This document shows positions 1-9,948 of a DNA stretch of 64,000 nucleotides, piece by piece. The DNA lies in assembly GCA_951640195.1 (NCBI GenBank), contig OX621166.1, positions 372,001 to 436,000 of the forward strand. The letters run 5' to 3'. The notes beneath the pieces are model-generated. The model was given only the letters and a program-made list of their open reading frames with translations. It was not told the DNA's origin and ran no database searches. Within the stretch, counting starts at the first letter, position 1; each line of letters begins with the position of its first letter. Position numbers and translations under genes: made by a program. Source of the stretch: Porpolomopsis calyptriformis (lineage: Eukaryota > Basidiomycota > Agaricomycetes > Agaricales > Hygrophoraceae).

Positions 1-94
1 CAGGCAGAATACACATAAACCAATCTATATACTACATAGAAAGAAATAATAGAAACAGAAAATAAATGCTGTAGTAATACAACTGCAGTGACAA

Positions 95-402
95 CTACAT
101 TCTTCTGTAGTCCATCAGGATGTCAGGTATCTCTGACATACTCTCAATACATTCCTGAAGCGAAGCTAGCTTAGGTTCAGGGATTGGCAAGCCAAGTGAA
201 ACTTGCTCGCTATCGCTGCCTGGCAGTGCAGTGCAGTCTTGTGAATCACACTGTGAATGGTGTTGCGAAGTGCGGGACAAATCCCAGCCATGAGGTGGTC
301 CACACTTGGCGAGTGTGTATGTGGTTAGTCCATGCTGAGTGAATGAGTTAGACGCATCAAACGCATCTTGGGTGATCAGGCCTGTGGATTGGGTGACAGA
401 CT
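95..402 (-). pseudogene. Unrecognised gene relic, distal (C-terminal) part
   Basis: This is the downstream end of a minus-strand reading frame that stops at 95-97. When LTR A (403-2104) and one AGACT duplication are removed, the frame continues without a shift from the piece at 2105 onward, the junction reading ...SSNDES then VTQSTGLITQ. The protein end is rich in Ser, Thr and Gln and shows no domain I recognise. I see the frame continuity directly; that it was once a single coding gene is inferred. Confidence 0.45.
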
Positions 403-613
403 TGTCACAACTGTAGTTGCAAGTCTTTTCGTTGATCACAAGGCAGGCTTTGGAGCTTAATAAGTCTAAGAGGATATAGAAAAAGGTTCTGATAGGAATG
501 TCTTCGTAAAGGGTGATGATTCCTTCTGTATTAAGTTTGACTTCTACAAAGAAGTTCTGTTGTGGGTTAAATCCATTATGTGCCTCTGCTGAGAGTTTAG
601 GGAATATAGGTAT
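403..613 (-). pseudogene. Sense LTR-encoded ORF ('ORF0'), copy A, start codon lost
   Basis: This minus-strand frame corresponds to the LTR-borne ORF that begins MPIFPKLSAE in copies B, C and D. Here the start codon is ATA (611-613) instead of ATG. The frame is otherwise open to the LTR edge and then runs into flanking DNA as an accidental fusion. In the complete element the same ORF reads from the 5' LTR into the internal region towards gag. The function is unknown. Confidence 0.6.
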
Positions 614-756
614 GAACAGTTGGTTCGGTGATAGTGGTTTTATGTTTCTCTTTTCTTGTTCTGATAGAAAAGAAGTCCGATGATTCTGATTGCATTCGTG
701 CTACTACAAGTAATCTCACAGGAGGACGAAGTGATGATCCGCTTTGCCCTCAGGGT

Positions 757-763
757 TTATATA
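757..763 (-). promoter_or_regulatory. Sense TATA box of LTR A
   Basis: TATATAA on the minus strand, about 28 bp upstream of the sequence ATCACTTCGTCC, which I take as the start of R. The motif is conserved in LTRs B, C and D and would drive the retroelement RNA leftwards. Confidence 0.6.
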
Positions 764-1064
764 GTATTTCTAAAATAGGAGTCATTATGAGTCAGCCTCT
801 ACAGTCACCCCATTTTCTATTGTTCACAGCCTCCAGTTTAAGGTTTGCTATTGTTCCTAGTCATACTGCGGAAGGCTGTGTGCTTCTGATGACTCAATTC
901 TATTAGGCATAGCCTTCTGCAGCATTGGGCTGTGTTGTCTCATGACTGGTTTCTATTGTTCTTTGGTCATGAGATCGCCATTGTTTCTATCTCTTGTCCA
1001 GCGTATCAGGTTTCTCTTCTTTGACTGAGGAACCTCCTTTTGGTCCTCCCTTTGTTCATAGATG

Positions 1065-1071
1065 TATAAAA
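1065..1071 (+). promoter_or_regulatory. Antisense TATA box of LTR A
   Basis: TATAAAA lies 49 bp upstream of the ATG of the antisense gene. The surrounding GTATAAAAGGTGTGG block is kept in copies B and D, and as TATATAAAAGG-type sequence in C. It lies about 300 bp from the sense TATA and points the other way. Confidence 0.6.
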
Positions 1072-1119
1072 GGTGTGGAGTTGTATCCCTATACTTCAGT
1101 TCAATCCTTGTCAATCATT

Positions 1120-1955
1120 ATGACTCCCTCCCACCAAGGCCACTACGTTCGATTCTTCAAGCAGTCTGGGGTAGTGCACTGCACTGCCCCTGTCTTCCTT
1201 GATTGTGACTCTTTCCATTACTACCTTCAGCGTATCCCTTCTGACGCCGACCTCTGTTGGTCTTCTTTCTCCTGTTTCGCTTGCAGTGGCAAGCACAAAG
1301 TCAAGAAGTGTCTGTTCATTCGCTGGCCAATCCAGCATGCTTGTAGCTTGATGGAGGATCCGCTTGGTGAGTATTTTGTTTTGTCTTTATTAGTCTGTGT
1401 TTGTTGATAATAGGCTTTCCCTTTCTTAGCTTGGGATAATAACCCCCCTCCCCCTACTTCCCAGCTCCCTTTGGAGAAGCGAGTTGATTGGAGTTCTGAT
1501 CATTGGGGGTATCCCTTCCCCTTTGATGATGCTAAGCCTGGGGACTTGGCTACAAGCCCCCCTTTCCGTCCTTGGACCCCTGGTCCATTAAGTCCTTTAT
1601 CTAGTGGTAATACTCTAAACTCTCTCACCCTCTTCGTAATTGTTAATCCTTTATCTTTTTAGTTGAAGATTTGTCCTTGTCGTCAACCAATGTTAACGTC
1701 AAGATTGAGGAAGAAGAAGAAGTTCCTCCCAGTTTGTTGTGGAGTCCCACTAATGATTGGTTGGGTGAGGAAGCGAGAAAGATAGCAATGGGTTTCGTCA
1801 AAGGGAAGGCTGCTGAGTTGCAGGCCTCTGGTGGTGACACTAATGGGGCCATCTATTGGGGTAATAAGTTGGCTACATTAGATGGTCAGGTGGTTTCTAG
1901 TTTCATAGAGTTCTTGAGGGACAGTATGGTGCAGGAGATTACCAAGACGGACTAG
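1120..1955 (+). CDS. Antisense U3 gene, copy A: 238-aa zinc-knuckle-like protein, three exons
   Basis: Exons are 1120-1366 (247 nt), 1430-1606 (177 nt) and 1663-1955 (293 nt), giving 239 codons with stop and no internal stop. Intron 1 (63 nt) is GTGAGT...TTCTTAG and intron 2 (56 nt) is GTAATA...TTTTTAG with a TTAAT branch-like site. Exon 1 is Cys-rich and contains CFACSGKHKVKKC, a CX2CX3HX4C arrangement close to the retroviral CX2CX4HX4C knuckle. Exon 2 is Pro-rich (PPFRPWTPGPLS). Exon 3 has an acidic run, then a helical segment (GEEARKIAMGF...). The gene lies entirely within U3 of an LTR, opposite to gag-pol, with its own TATA and AATAAA. I do not recognise the family; nucleic-acid binding is inferred only from the knuckle-like motif. 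Confidence 0.8.
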
Positions 1956-2012
1956 TTTTAGGTAGTTAGTTGGACATGGACCCCCTTTCTTGTACACATA
2001 GTCTCTGCTGCC

Positions 2013-2018
2013 AAATAA
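2013..2018 (+). terminator. Poly(A) signal AATAAA of antisense gene A
   Basis: AATAAA lies 57 nt after the stop codon of the antisense gene, within the conserved string AATAAAGACAGCCCC found in every copy of this LTR in the window (C on the other strand). Confidence 0.55.
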
Positions 2019-2104
2019 AGACAGCCCCCTTTCCAAAGAGAACAGGCACAGAAAAGAGAGGAAAAGAACAGAATTTTAAGAGAGTGAATACCAATTTCAT
2101 GACA

Positions 2105-3312
2105 AGACTCATCATTGGATGAGATACGAGATGGGGGACATCGGCAGGGATGACCGTCTAGGAACCAGGTGTCATTTCCATCATGAAGTGACGATGGAAT
2201 GCCATTCCTTGCCAATGTATTATGCACAGACTCTCTGTACATCTCGAGGGAGGATAAGTCCGAGACATTACCCTGGAGGGTGTCCTTGAGCCATTGAAAG
2301 GCATAGACAAAGGCGTCATCTGCCTGTTCAAATGTCATGCCTTGTCCGGTGAAGAATGGAATGAGGGATTGTTCTGTGACATTGGATGACCCAGAGTACT
2401 GGGCTGGTTCTCTGGGGGGTTCCGCAATGGACAGGTTCAATCCCATCACAAGTGAGTGATAGTGGCCAGGCATTCCAAACAGGAGGGCTGCCGCTCTGAT
2501 GTATTGTGACCGTATCTGGTCGGCGTCTGTCAATGATCCGGTGGGAGCACAGGTCTTAGGCGACTTTGGTTTGTGTCAACTAACCAAAAGCATCCCACAG
2601 AGGCTTTGCAGCGAAATGCTGCCATCTCATTCTAAGTGCACTCCAGGGTGCGCGGCATGGCAGTTTATGTAGAACCAATGAGCCCACTCTTCCAGGGAGC
2701 TTGAGGCAGTTGGCTGAGACAGGTTAATCCGTCCAGGCACAGAAGAAGTCAGCACCTGTACAGGTGCATTGGTGGAATTACCTGAAGCCCAGGTGGGAAC
2801 TCTCCAATTGATTAATGCAATGCGTTGAGCATCTGTTCTACTCTCTTGAGGAGTCGCCTGCGCTGTCGTGATGAACGATCGCGCAAGTTCAAGAGCCTCA
2901 TTGTTGCCTGATGCTTAGGCTTGAATGAACAGAGCGTGCCATTGGCGCGCATTGATGGGGTATCCGCGGTCATCCACAGATTGAGTTCCATGGGGAGGGG
3001 GCAATCCCATCACTTCATTTCATTGTGCTGCTTCAGCGCTTGCGCCAACCCAGATGGTCTGGTCAATGGGTGAGTAATGGGCCCCAGCAGGGATGCTGGG
3101 CCAAGCAGTAATGGTTGAGCGCTTCTTGCACTTTTTGATCATCTCGCCACTAGGGCCAGATTGATTATTCACTCCTGGATCTGGGAGGTTTGGGAACTTG
3201 ACATATGAGGTGGGTTGAAGGCGAGCCTTCAGTTCCTCATTCTCTCAAATGATTTGAGGAAAGCATCTCTTGATGTACGCATTATCCTCCTTGTCGAGGT
3301 CTTCGAACATCA
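2105..3312 (-). pseudogene. Unrecognised gene relic, proximal part
   Basis: The minus strand encodes protein-like stretches such as SPIDQTIWVGASAEAAQ, VDDRGYPINARQWHALF and ADQIRSQYIRAAALLFG, interrupted by several in-frame stops, many consistent with TGG to TAG or CAG to TAG changes. It continues into 95-402 when LTR A is removed. On the right it is cut by LTR B, and its N-terminal part does not reappear on the far side of element II. I do not recognise the family. Confidence 0.45.
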
Positions 3313-3523
3313 TGTCACAACTGTAGTTGCAAGTCTTTTTGCTGATCACAAGGCAGGCTTTGGAGCTTAATAAGTCTAAGAGGATATAGAAAAAGGTTCT
3401 GACAGGAACGTCGTTGTAAAGGGTGATGATTCCTTCTGTGTTAAGTTTAACTTCTACAAAGAAATTCTGTTGTGGGTTAAATCCGTTACATGCCTCTGCT
3501 GAGAGTTTAGGGAATATAGGCAT
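3313..3523 (-). pseudogene. Sense LTR-encoded ORF0, copy B (3' LTR)
   Basis: ATG at 3521-3523 starts MPIFPKLSAEACNGFN..., open for 70 codons to the LTR end at ...TCNYSCD, then running by chance into the flanking gene relic. Because this is the 3' LTR, the ORF has lost its downstream partner. Confidence 0.55.
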
Positions 3524-4831
3524 GAACAGTTGGTTCGGTGATAGTGGTCTTATGTTTCTCTTTTCTTGTTCTGATGGAAAAGAAGTCTGATGATTCTGAT
3601 TGCATTCGTGCTACTACAAGTAATCTCACAGGAGGACGAAGTGATGATCCGCTTCACCCTCAGGGTTTATATAGTATTTCTAAAATAGGAGTCATTATGA
3701 GTCAGCCTCTGCAGTCACCCCATTTTCTATTGTTCACAGCCTCCAGTTTAAGGTTTGCCATTGTTCCTAGTCATACTGCGGAAGGCTGTGTGCTTCTGTT
3801 GACTCATTTCTATTGGGCACTGCCTTCTGCAGCATTGGGCTGTGTTGTCTCATGACTGGTTCCTATTGTTCTTCTAGTTATGAGATTGCTGTTGTTTCTA
3901 TCTCTTGTCCGCGTATCGGGTTTCTCTTCTTTGACTGAGGAACCTCTTTTTGGTCCTCCCTTTGTTTGTAGACATATAAAAGATGTGGAGTTGTATCCCT
4001 ATGCTTCAGTTCAATCTTCATTAATCATCATGACTCCCTCTCACCAAGGCTACTACGTTTGATTCTTCAAGCAGTCTGGGGTAGTGCACTGCACTGCCCC
4101 TGTCTTCCTTGATTGCAACTCCTTCCATTACTACCTTCAGTGTATCCCTTCTGATGCTGACCTCTGTTGGTCTTCTTTCTCCTGTTTCGCTTGTGGTGGC
4201 AAGCACAAAGTCAAGAAGTGTCCGTTCGTTTGCTAGCCAATCCAGCATGCTTGTGGCTTGATGGAGGATCCGCTTGGTGAGTATTTTGTTTTGTCTTTAT
4301 TAGTCTGTGTTTGTTGATAATAGGCTTTCCCTTTCTTAGCTTGGGACGATGACCCCCCTCCCCCTACTTCCCAGCTCCCTTTGGAGGAGCGAGTTGATTG
4401 AAGTTCCGATCATTAGGGGTATCCCCTCCCCTTTGATGATGCTAAGCCTGAGGACTTGGCTACCAGCCCCCCTTTCTGTCCTTGGACCCCTGGTCCATTA
4501 AGTCCTTTATCTAGTGGTAATGCTCTAAACTCTCTCGCCCTCTTCATAATCATTAATCCTTTATCTTTTTAGTTGAAGATTTGTCCTTGTTGTCGACCAA
4601 TGTTAACATCAAGATTGAGGAAGAAGAAGTTCCTCCTAGTTTGTTGTGGAGTCCCACTAATAATTGGTTGGGTGAGTGTCATGAAATTGGCATTCACTCT
4701 CTTAAAATTCCTCTCTTTTCTTCGATCTTTTCTTTTCTTTGCCTGTTCTCTTTGGAAGGGGGGCTGTCTTTATTGGCAGCGGAAACTATTTGTACAAAGA
4801 GGGGGAGTCCATGTCCGACTAACTATCTAAA

Positions 4832-5667
4832 CTAGTCCATCTTGGCAATCTCTTGCACCATACTGTCCCTCAAGAACTCTACGAAACTCGAGACTACTTG
4901 ACCATCTAATGCGGCCAACTTATTACCCCAGTAAATTGCCCCATTGGTGTCACCACCGGAGGCCTGCAACTCGGCAGCCTTCCCTTCGATGAAACCCATC
5001 GCTATCTTTCTCGCTTCCTCACCCAACCAATCGTTGGTGGGACTCCACAACAAACTGGGAGGAACTTCTTCCTCCTCGATCTTGACGTTGATGTTAGTCA
5101 ATGACAATGACAAATCTTCAACTAAAAAAGGCAAAGAAATCAGCAACTACAAAGAGACCGAGAGAGTTGAGAGCATTACCACTAGACAAAACACTCAATG
5201 GACCAGGGGTCCAAGGGCGGAAAGGGGGACTGGCAGCCCAGTCAACTGCCTCCTTCTTGACGGAAGGAAGAGAGTCAGCCCACTTGTCGGACCCCCAATT
5301 AACCTGCTCCTCCAAAGGGAGCTGGGAAGTAGGGGGAGGGGCGTCGTCATCCCAAGCTAAAAAGAAGGAAAGCCTATTAGCAACAAACATAGACTAACAA
5401 AGACAAAACAAGACACATACCAAGCGGATCCTCCATCAAGCCACAAACATGCTGGATTGGCCAGCGAACATACGGACACTTTCTGACCTTATGCTTGCCA
5501 CCGCAAGCAAAACAAGAGAAGGAGGACCAGCAGAGGTCGGCGTCGGAGGGGGTGCGCTGAAGGTAGTAGTGGAAAGAATCGCAATCGAGAAAGACAGGAG
5601 TGGTGCGGTGCACCACTCCAGACTGCTTGAAGAATCGGACGTAGTGGCCTTGGTGGGAAGGAGTCAT
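4832..5667 (-). CDS. Antisense U3 gene, copy C: intact 237-aa protein, three exons
   Basis: Exons on the minus strand: 5667-5421 (247 nt), 5356-5180 (177 nt) and 5121-4832 (290 nt), 238 codons with stop and no interruption. Intron 1 is GTATGT...TTTTTAG (64 nt) and intron 2 is GTAATGC...CTGAT...TTTTTTAG (58 nt). Exon 1 keeps CFACGGKHKVRKC (CX2CX3HX4C). Compared with copy A the 290-nt third exon lacks one Glu codon of the acidic run, an in-frame change. Exon 2 differs from A at many residues but stays open. A TATA (TTTTATA on plus, 5717-5723) lies 50 bp upstream and AATAAA (TTTATT on plus, 4769-4774) follows the stop by about 60 nt. Function unknown. Confidence 0.82.
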
Positions 5668-6023
5668 GATGATTGACAAGGATTGAACTGAAGTGTAGGG
5701 ATACAACCCCACACCTTTTATATGCTCAGACACAAAGGGAAGACCAAAAGGAGGTTCCTCAGTCAAAGAAGAGAAACCCGCTATGCTGGGCAAGAGATAG
5801 AAACAATGGCGATCTCATAACCAGAAGAACAATAGAAATCAGTCATGAGATAACACAGCCTCAACCTGCGGAAGGCTATGCCCTATAGAATTGAGTCATC
5901 AGAAGCACACAGCCTTCTGCAGGATGACTAGGAACAATGGCAAACCTTAATCGGAGGCTGTGAACAATAGAAAATGGGGTGACTGTGGAGGCTGACTCAT
6001 AATGACTCCTACTTTAGAAATAC

Positions 6024-6030
6024 TATATAA
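6024..6030 (+). promoter_or_regulatory. Sense TATA box of LTR C
   Basis: TATATAA, 28 bp upstream of ATCACTTCGTCCTCC (6052-6066), the presumed start of R and the segment that pairs with the primer-binding site of the complete element. The sense ORF starts about 110 nt further on at 6174. Confidence 0.6.
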
Positions 6031-6173
6031 ACCCTGAGGGCGAAGTGGATCATCACTTCGTCCTCCTGTGAGATTACTTGTAGTAGCACGAACGCAATCA
6101 GAATCATCAGACTTCTTTTCCATCAGAACAAGGAAAGAGAAACATAAACCCATAACTACTGAGCCAATCGTTC

Positions 6174-6384
6174 ATGCCCATATTCCCTAAACTCTCAGCA
6201 GAGGCACGCAACGGATTTAACTCGCAGAACAACTTCTTTGTAGAAGTAAAACTTAACTCAGGAGGAATCATCACCCTTTACGAGGACGTCCCCATCAGGA
6301 CTTTCTTCTACATCCTACTAGACTTATTAAGCTCCAAGGCCTGCCTTGTGATTGACAAAAAGACTTGCAACTACAGTTGTGACA
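6174..6384 (+). CDS. Sense LTR-encoded ORF0, copy C
   Basis: ATG at 6174 starts MPIFPKLSAEARNGFN; the frame is open to the end of the LTR. It shares the segment VEVKL..GGIITLYEDVP and LLDLLSSKACLVI with copies B and D. By chance it continues in frame beyond the LTR into the remainder of exon 3 of antisense gene B and stops at 6575, giving a 133-codon fusion of the two LTR-encoded proteins. In a complete element the frame would enter the internal region towards gag. No known domain is recognised. Confidence 0.55.
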
Positions 6385-6722
6385 GTGAGGAAGCGAGAAA
6401 GATAGTGATGGGTTTCATCGAAGGGAAGGCTGCCAAGTTGCAGGCCTCCAGTGGTGACACTAATGGGGCAATCTATTGGGGTAATAAGTTGGCCGCTTTA
6501 GATGGTCAAGTAGTTTCTAGTTTCGTAGAGTTCTTAAGGGACAGTATGGTACAGGAGATTGCCAAGACGGACTAGTTTAGGTTTTTTAGTTAGACATGGA
6601 CCCTCCTTCTTGTACATATAGTCTCTGCTGCCAATAAAGACAGCCCCCCTTCAAAAGGAACAGGCAGAGAAAAGAGAGGAAAAGAATGGAATTTTAAGAG
6701 AGTGAACGCTAATTTCATGACA

Positions 6723-6739
6723 TTACCCCCCTCCTAGAG
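6723..6739 (-). other. Polypurine tract of family II element
   Basis: Minus strand CTCTAGGAGGGGGGTAA abuts the first base of 3' LTR B. It fixes the gag-pol direction as minus and identifies B as the 3' LTR. Confidence 0.75.
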
Positions 6740-8038
6740 TCCACTGGAGCTATGTGAGGATGGACCCAAAGCTCTTCTCCTCACAAACTTGAAGTCAGGA
6801 TGCTTGTCATGAAATTCTAAGATCCTTCCCGCCGCATTTTCCAGGTTCTTCTCTGGTTCCTAGGAATTTTCTGAGATTGAATACCCTTTCCATTGTACCA
6901 AATATTGCTTTTGGTTGCGCCAGAGTCTCCCATCCAAAATCTGGTCCACTTCATACTCTTCCTCCCCTTCAATCTCTATTCCTCCAGGCTCCTCCAATCT
7001 CCTTCCTTCTATCTCCGAGTCCACATAGGTGCTGAGCAGATTTTCATGAAAAACTGGATGTATCCGATACTTCTCTGGTAATTCCAGTTTGTAGACTTGG
7101 TTCGAAAGTTTCTTTTCTATCACAAAGGGTCCCAACCTTTTATCCGCTAGTTTCTTGCTGGGAGCAGTAGTGTGGATGTTTGTTGCATCCAACCAGACCT
7201 TATCTCCAACTTCCCTACATCCTTCTTCCTTCCCATGATCATAGTAATTCTTCATTGTCTCTTGGGCTAGTCTTATTGATGCTTTGATTTCTTCCTGAAC
7301 CCTCTTGATCTTGTCAGTCAAATCTTGGGCTCTGGGTACTTCCAATTTTCCAGCCTGAGGAATTGCCATTCTTGGATGGTACCCCCTTGCAGTGTAGAAT
7401 GGAGTCCTTTTCGTCAACATGTTTTCATTATTGTTATGGGCAAACTCTGCTATTGGTAAGAACTTGGCCCAGTTGTTTTGTCGATAATTGCAGAAGGTCC
7501 TGAGGTATTGTTCTAGTTCTTGGTTAACGCATTCAGTTTGTCCATCCATCTGAGGGTGGTACGCTGTTGAATAGGCTCCTTCAATTCCTAGTTTCTTGAA
7601 AATTCCCCTCATCAGTTTTGATGTGAATTGTGTTCCGCAATCAGAAATCATCTTCTCAGGGACCCCATGCAATTTCCAGATATGATTCATATACAGCTTT
7701 ATTGTCTCCTCTGTATCCACCTCAGTGGTGGTTGGTATAAAATGGGCCTCCTTTGTTAACTGGTCTACTATGACCCAGATAGCGTCGTAGCCTTCTGACT
7801 TCGGCAGTTCCATAATGAAGTCATTTGTTACTGTCTCCCATGGTCTTTCTGATGGCGGTATTGGCATCAATTTTCCTTTGGTTTTCTGGTAGGATCTTTT
7901 CTTCCGGTTACAGGTATCACAGGTTTTCACATAATGTTTGACATAAATCGTGATCCCGGGCCACCAGTAGTTTCGGGTGAGCAGTTCTAGTGTGTGGTAC
8001 TCCCCTTGATGTCCCCCTTCCAGGGTATCATGGTGCAA
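6740..8038 (-). pseudogene. Family II integrase and chromodomain (end of pol)
   Basis: A long open stretch from 8038 down to 6860 carries the integrase zinc-binding HHCC region (HHDTLEGGHQGEYH...CDTCNRKK), the catalytic core (FIMELPKSEGYDAIWVIVD, ISDCGTQFTS, YHPQMDGQTECVNQELEQ) and the C-terminal part (YRIHPVFHENLLSTYV). It ends in a chromodomain (EEEYEVDQILDGR...YLVQWKGYSISENS) and continues after one stop (TAG where Trp is expected) almost to the polypurine tract. A chromodomain fused to integrase defines chromoviruses and is known to direct insertion towards marked chromatin. This is the best-preserved part of this pol. Confidence 0.85.
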
Positions 8039-9060
8039 CTGTACCAGGTCCCTCCTTATTTCTTCATCTTTTGGGACATAGACTTTTCCTTTGAAGAGGA
8101 TTAGACCATCCTCTGTGTTCTAATCCTCTAATCCTTTTCTAAGTTTTCTTAGTGTTCCTCCCTTAACTATTTTCAAGGCTTCTTCAATTTCAGAGTCGAA
8201 AGCTTCGGAGGCTCGAATTCTTTGTAGTATTAGGTGGTCTTTGACTGTTGTCATATGTCCTCGAAACAGGGCCTTGATTTTGAAGACTTTAGGTTTTAAT
8301 AATGTCTGTCCCTGATTTTCTTCTCCTTCTATCTGATAGTCTGCTTGTCTAGATAATTTGTCTGGTTTTCCCCCAGTCTTCCAGGTCGATGTTTGATTAT
8401 ATAATCAAATCTGGTTAGGAATAAACTCCATCTTGCCTGTCATCTAGTCAGGGTTTTTGCTGAGGCAAAGTACTGTAGATTTTGGTGATCTGATAAGATA
8501 GTTACTTGGTGTCTTGCCCCTTCTAGATAATGTCTCCATTCTTTGAGTGACGCTATTATGGCTAATAGTTCTTTGTCATATATTTTGTAGTTTCTTTCTG
8601 CTTCATTCATTCCTCTGGAGTAGAAGGCTATTAGATGTATCTTTCCATCTTTTCCATATTGTGAGATAACAGATCCAATAGCATAATCCGAGGCATCACA
8701 TTCTAAAATGTATGGTTCTTCTGGGTTTGCCATTGCCAAGATGGGTGCAGTAGTGAATTTCTTTTTTAGGAGCTGAAAGGCTTGCTCCTGTCTCTCCCCC
8801 CATTCCCATTTTCTTCCTTTTCATAGTAGTTCCGTAATTAGTCTCACTGTTTTAGAGAATTCAGGGATAAATCATCTATAGAAGTTTGCAAAGCCTAAGA
8901 AAGATTACACTTCTTTTACCTTTCATGGTGTCGGCCAATCAATTACAGCCTTGACCTTTCCTGGATCCATCTCAATCTTCTCCTGGCTGATAAGGTGCCC
9001 TAAATATTCCACAGAATCCTTGAAGAAGTAGCATTTCTCTGGTTTGAGGAACAGGTCATT
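8039..9060 (-). pseudogene. Family II RNase H and RT thumb region, decayed
   Basis: The open segment 8739-8440 gives ILECDASDYAIGSVISQYG, YDKELLAIIASLKEWRHYLE and VTILSDHQNLQYF, the gypsy RNase H. Upstream, 8760-9060 still reads CYFFKDSVEYLGHLIS and SFLGFANFYR with stops where Gln, Arg or Trp are expected. The stretch 8039-8440, linking RNase H to integrase, is full of stops and frame changes. Confidence 0.75.
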
Positions 9061-9948
9061 CTCTCTTGACCTTTTGAGTATTTCTCAAATATGTCCCAGC
9101 TGTTCCTCCTCATCTTTAGAGTATATTAGGATGTCATCAATGTATATTTCAACATATTTTCCAATTAAGTCATGAAAAATGGTGTTCATCATTCGTTGAA
9201 AGGTTGCTGGAGCATTTGTTAATCCAAACCACATTACCTGTGGTTCGAAGAGTCCTTCTTTTGTATTGAAGGCAGCTTTCCATTCATCTCCTTCCTTTAT
9301 TCGAATGTTGTTATATCCCCATCGCACATCCAATGTAGTAAAGACTTTTGCACTAGCTAGATTGTCAAGCAATCTCTGCATTAGTGGCAGCAGGTATTGA
9401 TCTTTTATAGTTGCATTATTTAGTCCTCAATAGTCCACTATAAGTCTTAACATCCCATCTTTTTTCTTGATAAAGAAGACTGGTGAAGCAACGTGAGATC
9501 TGGACTCAACTATGTACCCCTTTTTTAGATTTTCTGCAATAAATTCTTTTAGTGCTTCAGCTTCTATTGGTGCCATTGTATAGGGGTGTTTATTCAGTAG
9601 TGGCTTTTCAGGTATAAGGTTAATTGGATGATCATATGCCTTCCTGAGTGGTAGTCTTTCCGATGCCTTTTTGTCGAACACATCTCTATAGTCGTGTAGA
9701 GGTTTTGGTACTAGTTCTTCAAAGGTTTTATCTCCTTCCTTGATAGTTGTCAGTTCAGCTACTTTCTGAGATATAGTAAAGCCTGCTGCTATTCGCCTGT
9801 CTAGTCCTTTCTTTGGAGTTAGGATCTGATCTCCTTCTTCAGGTTGGTATTCTCCTAGTACATTCCATTCACGTATCCAGGTGTTATCTAAGTCTGGACT
9901 CCAGTATTCCATTTCTGTTTCATCCATCCTAATTTTCTGGATTTTCAT
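9061..9948 (-). pseudogene. Family II reverse transcriptase, decayed
   Basis: Frames 9948-9427 and 9381-9085 are one RT broken by a stop. Motifs: [49 protein letters not shown] and the catalytic YIDD (about 9133-9144). The upstream part (KPLHDYRDVFDKKASERLP, YTMAPIEAEALKEFI) is the usual pre-RT linker of Ty3/gypsy pol. Confidence 0.85.

Larger units (their letters stand above)
403..2104 (-). repeat. Solo LTR 'A' of gypsy family II (1702 bp)
   Basis: The terminal repeat is given in the orientation of its parent gag-pol (minus). It runs from TGTCATGAAAT (right end) to TTGTGACA (left end) and is flanked by a perfect 5-bp duplication, AGACT, at 398-402 and 2105-2109. It matches LTR B, C and D along its length. 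No internal region is attached, so it is a solo LTR left by LTR-LTR recombination. It carries a divergent pair of transcription units: the antisense gene at 1120-1955 and a sense ORF fragment at 403-613. Confidence 0.93.
4677..6384 (+). repeat. Solo LTR 'C' of family II, nested in LTR B (1708 bp)
   Basis: TGTCATGAAAT...GTTGTGACA in the orientation opposite to A, B and D, so its own gag-pol direction would be plus. It is flanked by perfect GTGAG duplications at 4672-4676 and 6385-6389, placing it in exon 3 of antisense gene B. Both encoded frames (4832-5667 minus, 6174-6384 plus) are open, making this the best-preserved copy of the module. Confidence 0.93.
4030..6575 (+). pseudogene. Antisense U3 gene, copy B, disrupted
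   Basis: Same gene as 1120-1955. The ATG is kept at 4030. Codon 11 is TGA where copies A, C and D have CGA, exon 2 has further Trp-to-stop changes, and LTR C is inserted in exon 3 (after GGTGAG at 4676), with the rest of exon 3 resuming at 6385 and ending with TAG at 6573-6575. The first two intron boundaries are still recognisable. Confidence 0.75.
3313..6722 (-). repeat. 3' LTR 'B' of family II element (interrupted by LTR C)
   Basis: The two pieces, 3313-4676 and 6385-6722, add up to about 1.7 kb once one GTGAG copy is removed. The LTR begins TGTCATGAAAT at 6722 (minus) next to the polypurine tract and ends GTTGTGACA at 3313. It carries the same divergent ORF pair as A. Confidence 0.9.

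Noticed and set aside
1607..1662. A 27-nt intron 2 (GTAATTG...TTTTTAG) in the antisense gene, giving a longer exon 2
   Set aside because: Too short to splice and out of phase; the upstream donor CTAGTG/GTAATA gives a 56-58-nt intron with a branch site and keeps the frame in both A and C.
403..2104. Repeat A as a DNA transposon or host gene duplication
   Set aside because: TG...CA ends, 5-bp duplication, and the same unit on both ends of a gypsy internal region with polypurine tract and PBS show it is an LTR.
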